A stretch of 64,000 nucleotides of DNA from Stomatohabitans albus (GTDB lineage: Bacteria > Actinomycetota > Nitriliruptoria > Euzebyales > Euzebyaceae), in the NCBI RefSeq assembly GCF_036336025.1, contig NZ_JAYKKE010000002.1, positions 303,364 through 367,363 on the forward strand, read 5' to 3'. The first letter of the stretch is position 1, and the number at the start of each line of letters is the position of its first letter. A program made the position numbers and the translations under genes. The notes beneath the pieces were generated by a model. The model was not told the origin of the DNA and did not search any database. It was given only the letters and a program-made list of their open reading frames with translations. Positions 50,895 through 58,903 of the stretch are shown one piece after another.

Positions 50895-51194
50895 ATGATC
50901 AAGAAGAAATTTTTGGTGTGCTGTGGCACAGGTATCGCCACAAGTGTGCAAGTTGCAGCCAAGCTTAAAGAGGTGATGAAGGAGCGAGGAATTCAGGCCT
51001 TGACTGCTGAATGTAAAGCCTCTGAGATCGCCTCCAAAGTTGAAACGAGCCCGCCAGATGTCATTGTGGCAACCGCTGAGGTCCGGGTAAAGCCAGGGGG
51101 GCCTCGCGTATTTCGTGGCGTTCCCTTTTTAACTGGTGTTGGTGAGGAAGAACTCGCTGATGATATTGCCAACTATCTGAAGTCTGGGGGATAG
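50895..51194 (+). CDS. PTS galactitol-type EIIB component
   Basis: This 99-residue cytoplasmic phosphotransfer protein resembles GatB. The phospho-Cys lies in the P-loop FLVCCGTGIATSVQ near residue 9, the family signature. It takes phosphate from EIIA and passes it to the sugar bound by EIIC. The ATG follows AAGGGAAGC, and the frame extends upstream without a site. It ends at the start of the EIIC gene. The sugar is not determined; galactitol, arabitol or another polyol would fit. Confidence 0.88.
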   Translation: MIKKKFLVCCGTGIATSVQVAAKLKEVMKERGIQALTAECKASEIASKVETSPPDVIVATAEVRVKPGGPRVFRGVPFLTGVGEEELADDIANYLKSGG

Positions 51195-52724
51195 GTGATG
51201 GCGTTTATCCAATACATCCTTGATCTCGGGCCAGCCATCGTTTTACCTATCATCATGTTTGGCCTGGGCATGATACTCAGGATGCCAGTGGGTCGATCAT
51301 TTCGATCAGCGTTAACAATCGGGGTTGGGTTTATTGCCATCAACCTGGTCATTGGCCTCATGGGTGAAACACTTGGGCCTACTACCCAAAAAATGGTTGA
51401 GAATATTGGGGTGAACCTACCCATTGTGGATGTTGGCTGGCCTGTGGCAGCCACGATTGCCTTTGGGACCGCATCGGTTGTGCCATGGATCTTTTTACTG
51501 GGCATCGTGACAAACCTGGCCATGATCGCATTGAACTGGACCAAAACGCTCAATGTTGATATGTGGAATTATTGGCACTTTATTTTTAGTGCTGCGTTTG
51601 TCCATGTCATTACGGGAAACTTCATACTGGCTATCGGCATCGGTATTTTGACGTCGGTCATTGTGCTTAAGCTTGCTGATGCACTCGCCCCAGTCATCCA
51701 AGATGTCTATCAGATGCCCGGCATTACCACGCCGCATACGGAAACCGCTGGTCTTGCTCCGCTGACTTGGGTCCTTAACAAAGGCATTGATCGGGTACCG
51801 GGGCTAAACAAACTGCACGCCACACCCGAAGACATCCAAGAAAAGTGGGGTGTAATTGGTGAACCCATGATGATGGGTACGGTGCTTGGCGGGTTGATCG
51901 CCATTTTGGCCTACTACCCCGATTTTGCGACCGACCCTGGTGACGCCTTCGCGAATATTTTGCGTGTTTCCATCACGCTAGGTGCCGTCATGCTGGTCTT
52001 GCCTCGTATGGTTGCCATTTTGATGGAAGGTCTTGTGCCTATTTCTGACGCAGCCAAGAAGTTCATTTCAAGTCGCTTCCCAGGGCGAGAGCTATACATC
52101 GGTCTTGACGCCGCTATTTTGATTGGGGCACCAGCCAATATGAGTACCGCCATCATTATGGTCCCCATCACGTTGGTACTAGCTATTTTGATGAGCTTTA
52201 TTGGACTCAACAAGATGCTGCCTTTTACCGACTTGGCAACGCTACCGTTCTTTTGTATTTGGGCGACAACCTGGCATCGAGGCAATATCATCCGGTCAAC
52301 GGTCATTATGTCCATCGTCATGACCTTCTATCTTGCCATTGGCACATTCTTAGCTGATGCAACAACCCAATTGGCCATCGCTGCTCAATTTGATATGCCA
52401 GATAACGCCCAGCTCATTTCTTCCATTGATTCGGGTGCCCACCTGGTTCCCTTCCTCTTGGTCTTCCCATTCATGCTCGACCAGATCAATGCCTACGGCC
52501 CCAATTTCATGGTCTTCACTGGGTTTATCGTTGGTTTCACCCTAATCAGCTACATCGTCTTTTTTGTGAAGTACCTACGGGGAGATGTGATCGGAATGGA
52601 AGATAAACATCTCTATGTCACCGAAGATGCCTCAGATGATGAAAGCTGGGATGACTACACCGCGTCAGCGGCTTCTACTGAAGGATCCTCAGACGATTCC
52701 GCAAGCGATGGTGGCTACACATGA
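51195..52724 (+). CDS. PTS galactitol-type EIIC permease
   Basis: This 509-residue membrane protein of the EIIC-GatC family imports and phosphorylates its substrate. About ten hydrophobic helices are visible, the first pair being GPAIVLPIIMFGLGMILRMPVG. The conserved GatC block ELYIGLDAAILIGAPANMST lies near residue 295. The C-terminal 50 residues form an acidic Ser/Asp-rich tail. A GTG at 51195 and an ATG at 51198 are both possible starts. The stop overlaps the next gene by four bases, implying that an unknown membrane protein is co-made. Confidence 0.88.
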   Translation: MMAFIQYILDLGPAIVLPIIMFGLGMILRMPVGRSFRSALTIGVGFIAINLVIGLMGETLGPTTQKMVENIGVNLPIVDVGWPVAATIAFGTASVVPWIFLLGIVTNLAMIALNWTKTLNVDMWNYWHFIFSAAFVHVITGNFILAIGIGILTSVIVLKLADALAPVIQDVYQMPGITTPHTETAGLAPLTWVLNKGIDRVPGLNKLHATPEDIQEKWGVIGEPMMMGTVLGGLIAILAYYPDFATDPGDAFANILRVSITLGAVMLVLPRMVAILMEGLVPISDAAKKFISSRFPGRELYIGLDAAILIGAPANMSTAIIMVPITLVLAILMSFIGLNKMLPFTDLATLPFFCIWATTWHRGNIIRSTVIMSIVMTFYLAIGTFLADATTQLAIAAQFDMPDNAQLISSIDSGAHLVPFLLVFPFMLDQINAYGPNFMVFTGFIVGFTLISYIVFFVKYLRGDVIGMEDKHLYVTEDASDDESWDDYTASAASTEGSSDDSASDGGYT

Positions 52725-53146
52725 CGCACGTTTGGTTAGACACCGTCCTTGGGCCGTGGTGGCGCACGGCCGTTGATGGGTTTATCAGTGGATTCTGGAT
52801 TATCGTCATTCCTATCGTCATCTGGATGTGGGCGATGCGTGCCGGTGGACAAACCCAATCTCTCGTCCTTCGCGAGGCCAATGCGTTTATTGCTGCCCTT
52901 GGGCAACGTGCTGATCGACTCAGTGATGAAGAATTACTCAATCGTTTTCGTCCAACATTGCAACGAATAGGTGAACAACAGCAATGGATGCCCGCGATGT
53001 CAGGATTATGGGTCCAGCGGGCTAACGGGGCAACTATTGAACGCGCCGTTCGGCTAACCCCAACCACGATGCATCGTATTCGAGCAAATGTTCGCCACAA
53101 TCACCAACGCCGAACGCGAGCAAGCGGTTCAAGGAGGACATCGTGA
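52721..53146 (+). CDS. Unrecognised single-pass membrane protein inside the PTS operon
   Basis: This 141-residue protein sits between the EIIC and EIIA genes, overlapping both by four bases, so its expression is tied to theirs. Residues 5-40 hold one strong membrane helix (GFISGFWIIVIPIVIWMW). The remaining 100 residues are cytoplasmic or external, with a helical RADRLSDEELLNRF segment and a basic C-terminus rich in Arg (HRIRANVRHNHQRRTRAS). I recognise no family. It might be a PTS accessory or a regulator of the EIIC, judged only from its position. Confidence 0.75.
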   Translation: MTHVWLDTVLGPWWRTAVDGFISGFWIIVIPIVIWMWAMRAGGQTQSLVLREANAFIAALGQRADRLSDEELLNRFRPTLQRIGEQQQWMPAMSGLWVQRANGATIERAVRLTPTTMHRIRANVRHNHQRRTRASGSRRTS

Positions 53147-53586
53147 ATGAGTTTTATGCCGTGTGGGAAACAGATGCCACAACGAGCGATGCGTTATTCC
53201 ATGATGTTGTTCCGCGATTAGTAGCCGAAGGGGTAGCCCAACCATCCCTGACTGAGGCACTCATCGCGCGTGAACAGGCCTTTCCAACGGGTCTTGATTT
53301 TGGCCATGTACAAGTCGCCTTACCCCATGCCGACCCAGAACATATAGCGCGACCAGGGGTGATTTTGGTTCGACATCACACCCCAATCACGTTTTTAGCG
53401 ATGGGAGAACCGGAAACCGTTTTAGAGGCTCAGGCATCGTTATGGCCCATCGTTGTTGACGCCCAAGCCCAATTGGAGTTGCTTGGCAAGATGATTGCGT
53501 TGCTTCAAGATGAGCCATCAGCCACAACCCTCATCGAGGGTGATCAAACACGCGCGCTGACAATGCTCAGCGCACTCACCACGTAA
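53143..53586 (+). CDS. PTS EIIA component (fructose/mannitol/galactitol type 2)
   Basis: This 147-residue cytoplasmic EIIA receives phosphate from HPr and passes it to the EIIB. The phospho-His is in VQVALPHADPEHI, with FPTGLDFG upstream, matching PTS_EIIA_type 2 domains. The GTG start overlaps the previous TGA and lies just after AAGGAGG. The separate small A, B and C proteins are the galactitol arrangement. PTS general components ptsI and ptsH are not in the window. Confidence 0.9.
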   Translation: MNEFYAVWETDATTSDALFHDVVPRLVAEGVAQPSLTEALIAREQAFPTGLDFGHVQVALPHADPEHIARPGVILVRHHTPITFLAMGEPETVLEAQASLWPIVVDAQAQLELLGKMIALLQDEPSATTLIEGDQTRALTMLSALTT

Positions 53587-53600
53587 TGCTTGGAGTTGCT

Positions 53601-54257
53601 ATGCGGTATGAACAAGAGCGTGAACAGATCATCAATTCTTGTATTCGTATGTGTGATGATCAGTTGACATTAGGCACATCTGGCAATGTCAGTATTCGGA
53701 TTGGTGACCACATTGTGATCACCCCATCCGCGGTGCCTTATCCAGAGTTAACGCCAGATATGGTGCCCATCATTGACTTAGAAGGCAATGTCATCGAAGG
53801 TGCATTCAAACCCTCTAGTGAAACACCGTTACATACGTTGCTATATCGAGAAACCGACGCCCAAGCGATCGTGCATACCCACCCCATCTATGGCGTGGTA
53901 TTAGGCACCTTGCGGCGGGAGACACCGCTAATTCATTACATGTTGGCACCAATGGGGGGTGCGGTTCGTGTTGCTCCGTATGCCCAGTTTGGAACACAAG
54001 AACTCGCCGATAATGTGTTGGCTGCGGCCAAAGGCCGTTCAGCCGTGCTCATGGAGAATCATGGTGCAATCGCTTGGGGAAAGGATCTTGCGTCAGCCTA
54101 TTCCAAATGTGCCTATCTGGAGTGGTGTTGTGAGGTGTGGTGCAAGGCTGCCGCTATTGGAGATCCTCACCTCTTGTCCACCAAGCAAGTTGAGTCGGTC
54201 GTACAAGAATTGGCTTCTTATAGCCCGATTGCTGATACCCCTCAAAGGGAGGTGTGA
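53601..54257 (+). CDS. Class II (L-fuculose-phosphate type) aldolase
   Basis: This 218-residue zinc aldolase of the FucA/AraD family cleaves or forms a ketose phosphate, commonly releasing dihydroxyacetone phosphate plus an aldehyde. The motifs GTSGNVSIR, TPSAVPYPEL, SSETPLHTLLYRE, IVHTHPIYG (metal His pair) and ENHGAIAWG (third His) are all visible. The ATG at 53601 gives the family N-terminus MRYEQEREQI; ATG 53586 adds five residues. Epimerases of the same family (AraD) act on ribulose phosphates, so the call is to family level. The substrate is a sugar phosphate linked to the PTS. Confidence 0.88.
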   Translation: MRYEQEREQIINSCIRMCDDQLTLGTSGNVSIRIGDHIVITPSAVPYPELTPDMVPIIDLEGNVIEGAFKPSSETPLHTLLYRETDAQAIVHTHPIYGVVLGTLRRETPLIHYMLAPMGGAVRVAPYAQFGTQELADNVLAAAKGRSAVLMENHGAIAWGKDLASAYSKCAYLEWCCEVWCKAAAIGDPHLLSTKQVESVVQELASYSPIADTPQREV

Positions 54258-54260
54258 GGA

Positions 54261-55310
54261 GTGCGCGCATGGATATTTCATGGGCCTGGTGATGTACGTC
54301 TTGAGGAAGTACCAATCGCACACCCTGGTCCAGGTGAAATAAAACTTGCGATAAAAGCGGCGGCTACCTGTGGCACCGACTTGAAAACCTACCGGCGCGG
54401 CCACCCGACCATCCCGGTTACCCCCTCACGGTTTGGGCATGAGCCAGCGGGCATTGTCACCGAGGTGGGGGAGGGCGTGACAACGTTTCGTGAAGGTGAT
54501 CGGGTTGTCTGTGCCAATACCGTCCCGTGTGGTGTTTGTTTCTACTGTTCAATTGACCGTGAAAGCCTATGTCCGAACCTTGAGTTTTTATACGGTGCCT
54601 TTGCGGACGAACTCATCGTCCCTGCTGCGATCACACGGCGAAATACCTATCACATTCCAGATCATCTGTCCTTCGCTGCTGTCGCACCCTTGGAGCCACT
54701 GGCCACGGTTGTTCACGGTATTGACCAGAGCGGTATTCGGCTTGGTGACACCGTTGTGGTGAACGGGGCAGGGCCGATCGGGCAAATGCATACCCGCTTG
54801 GCTACCGCACGTGGAGCCCATGTCATTTGCGTTGACAAGCGCGCGTGGCGCTTGGACCAAGCAGCTGCGGCTGGAGCAGTGGAGACGATCAATATTGACG
54901 GTATTGACGATGTTGATGCCATCGCCCAACGGGTGAAAGCCGCCACTCCGGACCACCGTGGGGCTGATGTTGCGATCGAGGCAGTCGGTCTGGCCGAGGT
55001 CTGGGAACAAACATGGAAGGTTCTGCGCCCTGGTGGTATCGCCATCATGTTTGGAGGAACACCAGCAAATGCCATGATGTCACTGAATACCTCGGTGATG
55101 CACTATCAAGAGATTGAAATTAAGGGCATTTTCCATCACACCCCGCGATATGTCCGTATGGCGGTAGACATGCTCGATTCAGGCATTGTGGATGGGCAAG
55201 CATTAATTACTGAATTGCGTCCTCTTGAGGATCTCATTATCAGTCTTGAAGACATGGCACAGGGTAACGGATCGAAATATGCGTTGGTACCTGACCTCGT
55301 CAAGGCATAG
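54261..55310 (+). CDS. Zinc-dependent polyol dehydrogenase (MDR family)
   Basis: This 349-residue medium-chain dehydrogenase resembles galactitol-1-phosphate and sorbitol dehydrogenases. The catalytic zinc site begins at TCGTDLKTYRRG and FGHEPAG; the structural zinc is held by CGVCFYCSIDRESLC. The Rossmann motif is VVNGAGPIGQMHTRLA. The GTG start lies near an AGGGAGG. In this PTS locus it would oxidise a polyol phosphate to a ketose phosphate with NAD+. A second family member starts at the end of the window. Confidence 0.9.
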   Translation: MRAWIFHGPGDVRLEEVPIAHPGPGEIKLAIKAAATCGTDLKTYRRGHPTIPVTPSRFGHEPAGIVTEVGEGVTTFREGDRVVCANTVPCGVCFYCSIDRESLCPNLEFLYGAFADELIVPAAITRRNTYHIPDHLSFAAVAPLEPLATVVHGIDQSGIRLGDTVVVNGAGPIGQMHTRLATARGAHVICVDKRAWRLDQAAAAGAVETINIDGIDDVDAIAQRVKAATPDHRGADVAIEAVGLAEVWEQTWKVLRPGGIAIMFGGTPANAMMSLNTSVMHYQEIEIKGIFHHTPRYVRMAVDMLDSGIVDGQALITELRPLEDLIISLEDMAQGNGSKYALVPDLVKA

Positions 55311-55322
55311 AAAGGAAACCTT

Positions 55323-56384
55323 ATGGCAACAATAACAATCTTAGGGGCAGGGGTGATGGCCAGCGCGTTGAGTGTGCCCTTAGCTGATAACGGACATACG
55401 GTTCGTCTCGTCGGTACCCATCTTGATGATCACATTATTGATTCACTACAGAGTTCGGGAATGCACCCTGTTTTAGAGCTGTCGTTGCCCGCCGCGGTTG
55501 AACCATTTCATTTTGCTGATGCGGCTCACGCATTTGAAAGCACTGACGTGGTGATGAATGGTACGAATAGTTTTGGTGTTGAGTGGATTGGCAACACCAT
55601 TGGTCAGTATTTCCAGCCAGGTATGAAGTTTCTTTCCATCACAAAAGGCATGCGCGCTGATGATGATGGGACGCTGTACACCATCCCACAGGCACTGAAA
55701 CGTATGATGCAACCTGAAGATGTCCAAAAGGTGACATGGAACGCCATTGTGGGTCCGTCAATCGCAGGTGAACTGGCTGTTCGGCACCAGACATGTGTGG
55801 TGTTTTGCGGCGAAGACAATGAAAGCCTCCAATACCTTGCCGACTTGTTTAGAACGGACTATTACCACATCTGGACCTCAACAGACTTTGTGGGGTACGA
55901 AGTCGGTGCGGCATTTAAGAATGTCTATGCGTTCGCAATGGGCTTAGCTCGAGGTTTACTGAAACACGAAGGCAAAGAACATGACAAGTACGTGATGTTC
56001 AACTATGAGGCAGCCGTATTTGCCCAAGCCCAAACTGAGCTTCGACAGTGGGTTGAGTTCTTAGGTGGTAATCCGACGCTAGCTGATGGGCTCGGTGGAG
56101 TAGGGGATATGTTCGTCACGTCAATGGGAGGTCGTAATGTGCGTGCCGCAACTTATGTGGGTTCTGGCATGCCATTCAGCAAGGTTGTAAACGGACCGAT
56201 GAAGGGCATCACCTTAGAAGGTGTTGCCGCTATTGAGGTTGTAGGCAAAGCACTTGAACGTTTAACCGATCGAGGCATTGTAAACGCGAGTTCGTTCCCG
56301 CTGTGTCGTCATCTGTACAACGTTGTCGTACACGATGGTCCGTTTGCTATGCCCTGGGATTTGTTCTATCAAACCATCGAGTAG
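55323..56384 (+). CDS. GpsA-like NAD(P)-dependent glycerol-3-phosphate dehydrogenase family protein
   Basis: This 353-residue protein has the GpsA fold: N-terminal Rossmann LGAGVMASALSVPLADNG, conserved SITKGM and GPSIAGELA, the catalytic Lys region GAAFKNVYAFAMGL and the C-terminal helical domain. The usual GpsA glycine motif GxGxWG is altered to GAGVMAS. Since glpD already makes dihydroxyacetone phosphate in the region, this enzyme may act on another polyol phosphate, or reduce it for lipid synthesis. It lies 12 bases after the dehydrogenase gene and belongs to the same transcript. Confidence 0.8.
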   Translation: MATITILGAGVMASALSVPLADNGHTVRLVGTHLDDHIIDSLQSSGMHPVLELSLPAAVEPFHFADAAHAFESTDVVMNGTNSFGVEWIGNTIGQYFQPGMKFLSITKGMRADDDGTLYTIPQALKRMMQPEDVQKVTWNAIVGPSIAGELAVRHQTCVVFCGEDNESLQYLADLFRTDYYHIWTSTDFVGYEVGAAFKNVYAFAMGLARGLLKHEGKEHDKYVMFNYEAAVFAQAQTELRQWVEFLGGNPTLADGLGGVGDMFVTSMGGRNVRAATYVGSGMPFSKVVNGPMKGITLEGVAAIEVVGKALERLTDRGIVNASSFPLCRHLYNVVVHDGPFAMPWDLFYQTIE

Positions 56385-56397
56385 TCACTGGTCTGTC

Positions 56398-57210
56398 ATG
56401 TCTGAGGCACTTCGTTACGATCCCAGCCCGTCTCGACGGCGCCAACTTCAGTTATTGGATTTGGTCGTGAGACGGGGGGCGCAGCATGTTGATGCATTAG
56501 CTGCTGAATTGGGTGTCTCCTCAATGACGGTGTACCGCGACATTGCGGCGTTGGAAACAGAACAACTTGTAGAACGGCACCGTGGGGCGGTCACTGCTGC
56601 AATGTCATCATTATCTGAATTCGCCACTGCGTTACGGATGGGGCGGTGCCAGGCAGAAAAAGAAGCGATGAGTGCGCGCGCTAAAACAATGCTTCGTCCC
56701 GGTCAAGCCGTATTAATCGACGATTCAACGACACTTTTTCCTTTAGTCAACGAGCTTCATACCCTAACCCCTATCACGGTAGTAACCAATTCATCCCTGG
56801 CAATGCGGCACCTCGGTGGGATGACAGGTGTCACACTCATCTCCACCGGGGGAGAATACGTGTCGTGGGCAGATGGGTACGTAGGAACCCTTAGTGAAAC
56901 GACCGTGCGGTCATTACGCCTCGATGTTGCACTGATGAGCGTGTCAGCTATCAACCAGGGGTGGTGCATGCATTCGGACCCCCGATTTGTGAGTATCAAA
57001 CGCACCATGATGGAAAGTGCCACGGCCAAGATTCTTGTCGTTGACCACACCAAATTTGAACGATCAGCCCTGTATCGCATTGCGCCACTATCGAACTACG
57101 ACCATGTCATTACCGATACTGGTATTTCTTCAGATGCACAACTCCAGTTAGAAGAGTCTGGTGTCCCCTTTGACGTTGTGACACCTCTGGTGCATGCCTC
57201 GGCACCGTAG
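56398..57210 (+). CDS. DeoR-family transcriptional regulator
   Basis: This 270-residue repressor has an N-terminal DeoR helix-turn-helix (RRRQLQLLDLVVRRGAQHVD, then LAAELGVSSMTVYRDIAALE) and a C-terminal DeoRC sensor domain (GQAVLIDDSTTLFPLV, TVVTNSSLAMRHLGG, KILVVDHTKF). The ligand is usually a sugar phosphate. The ATG at 56398 gives the natural start; the frame extends upstream inside gpsA-like DNA. It lies 13 bases after the gpsA-like gene, suggesting it regulates its own operon. Confidence 0.92.
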   Translation: MSEALRYDPSPSRRRQLQLLDLVVRRGAQHVDALAAELGVSSMTVYRDIAALETEQLVERHRGAVTAAMSSLSEFATALRMGRCQAEKEAMSARAKTMLRPGQAVLIDDSTTLFPLVNELHTLTPITVVTNSSLAMRHLGGMTGVTLISTGGEYVSWADGYVGTLSETTVRSLRLDVALMSVSAINQGWCMHSDPRFVSIKRTMMESATAKILVVDHTKFERSALYRIAPLSNYDHVITDTGISSDAQLQLEESGVPFDVVTPLVHASAP

Positions 57211-57293
57211 GCCATTCACCACCCATTAGACTTCTGCCCGCATTTAGATAGCTCATCAGGCGAAATGCGCCTGCCCCGTGTTGAAAGGTAGTT

Positions 57294-58373
57294 ATGACCA
57301 CACGTTCTTCACAGATTGAATCACTCGGTCAAGCAATTTGGCTTGATGCGATTACTCGTTCCTGGCTCGGGCCAGATGGCCATATCGCCAAGCTCATCGC
57401 GGCACACGATATTTATGGACTAACGTCTAATCCCTCCATTTTCGCTAGTGCGATCGCCAGTGCTCCCGAATACGCCGAAGCTGTTACATCCCTGGGTAGC
57501 AATGACGCTGCCACCGTGTTATGGACACTGATGAAAGAAGATGTTGGTGCGGCCTGTGACTTATTTGCGCCCCTATATGCGGAAAGTAACGGGTTGCATG
57601 GGTACTGCTCGATCGAAGTCGATCCGTCAGCAGCCCATGATGCTGAACGGACTATTAGTCAAGCCCGAGAATTATGGACAACCATTAATCGGCCTAATTT
57701 GATGATTAAGGTACCAGGCACCATGGAGGGACTGGTCGCCATTGAAACCCTGATTAGTGAGGGTATCAATGTCAATGCAACCTTGTTGTTCAGCGTCCAG
57801 CGATATGAAGCGCTTGTCGAAGCCTGGCTTCGGGGGTTAGAAACCCGATTGGCCAAAGGTTTACCACTGGATCGCGTGGCCAGCGTGGCAAGTTTCTTTG
57901 TATCTCGCGTTGATGGCGCGGTGGACCCCCTGCTGCCAGAGGGTTCACCACTGCGAGGCAAAGCTGCTATCGCGAATGCTCGCAGCGCCTATGCTGCATT
58001 TGAGCGGATGCGTTCGGGGGAGCGCTGGGCAGCACTTAAAGCTGCAGGGGCTATGGTGCAGCGTCCGCTATGGGCGTCGACTTCTGCAAAGAACCCGGCC
58101 TATTCGCCCGTACTGTACGTAGATGAATTAATTGGTCCTGACACGGTGAATACCGTTCCTGAAGCGACCCTAGATGCTATTAGAACCCACAGTAATCCAG
58201 CTGACCGCCTGAGTGGAAGTGGTGAAGATGCCCGCGCCACGATTCAGGAGCTCGCCGAGGCGGGCATTGATATTACGAAGATTGCGAATGACCTTGAAAC
58301 TGCTGGTCTTAGCGCATTTGTAACGTCTTTTGACGAGGCAATTGCAACCGTTGCTGCCTCACTACCCAGTTAA
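57294..58373 (+). CDS. tal: Transaldolase
   Basis: This 359-residue enzyme transfers a dihydroxyacetone unit between sugar phosphates, linking erythrose-4-phosphate and fructose-6-phosphate to sedoheptulose-7-phosphate and glyceraldehyde-3-phosphate. Visible features are LTSNPSIF, YCSIEVDPSAAHD, the Schiff-base Lys in LMIKVPGTMEGL and WASTSAKNPAYS. Length fits the actinobacterial TalA group. An 83-base gap with AAAGG upstream of the start separates it from the regulator. Its presence suggests that the pathway yields a pentose- or tetrose-phosphate. Confidence 0.92.
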   Translation: MTTRSSQIESLGQAIWLDAITRSWLGPDGHIAKLIAAHDIYGLTSNPSIFASAIASAPEYAEAVTSLGSNDAATVLWTLMKEDVGAACDLFAPLYAESNGLHGYCSIEVDPSAAHDAERTISQARELWTTINRPNLMIKVPGTMEGLVAIETLISEGINVNATLLFSVQRYEALVEAWLRGLETRLAKGLPLDRVASVASFFVSRVDGAVDPLLPEGSPLRGKAAIANARSAYAAFERMRSGERWAALKAAGAMVQRPLWASTSAKNPAYSPVLYVDELIGPDTVNTVPEATLDAIRTHSNPADRLSGSGEDARATIQELAEAGIDITKIANDLETAGLSAFVTSFDEAIATVAASLPS

Positions 58374-58399
58374 AAACGCCTGATGTAAAGGAGAATCTC

Positions 58400-58891
58400 A
58401 TGGGCCTCAGAATTGTTGTTGCTGCAGATAGTGCCGGGGTTGACTACAAAACAATCCTTGCCGAAGACCTTCGCCAAGATGACCGTGTCGATGAGGTGAT
58501 CGATGTTGGGCTTCAACCCGGTGAAGATGTTGATTATCCCCATATTGCGGTGAAAGCTGCAAAAATGATTGCAGATGGCCAAGCAGATAGAGGCCTTTTC
58601 GTATGCGGTACCGGTATGGGGGTTGCCATTGCTGCCAATAAAGTACCCGGTATTCGGGCGAGCGTGGCCCATGATTCATTTAGTGTTGAGCGTCTTGTGC
58701 TCTCAAATAACGCACAGGTGCTTACCTTTGGTCAACGGGTAATTGGCATTGAATTAGCTCGACGGCTGGCAAAGGAATGGCTTGGTTACACCTTTGATCC
58801 CAATAGTCGGTCAGGCCCCAAAGTGGCGGCCTTAGATGCCTATGACGAGGCACATGGAGCGATTGAAACGGTCCCAGGAAACTGTGCGTGA
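58400..58891 (+). CDS. RpiB/LacAB-type sugar-phosphate isomerase
   Basis: This 163-residue protein belongs to the RpiB family, which interconverts aldose and ketose phosphates. The active-site Cys and phosphate-binding loop are in FVCGTGMGVAIAANKVPGIRA, near residues 73-93, and a proton-donor His follows at VAHDSFSVE. RpiB uses ribose/ribulose 5-phosphate, but close relatives (DerI, EryI) isomerise erythrulose-4-phosphate to erythrose-4-phosphate. The gene is 26 bases after tal and 12 before the next gene. Given the context, a tetrose-phosphate isomerase is possible. Confidence 0.88.
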   Translation: MGLRIVVAADSAGVDYKTILAEDLRQDDRVDEVIDVGLQPGEDVDYPHIAVKAAKMIADGQADRGLFVCGTGMGVAIAANKVPGIRASVAHDSFSVERLVLSNNAQVLTFGQRVIGIELARRLAKEWLGYTFDPNSRSGPKVAALDAYDEAHGAIETVPGNCA

Positions 58892-58903
58892 GAGGAGGAA
58901 GTC

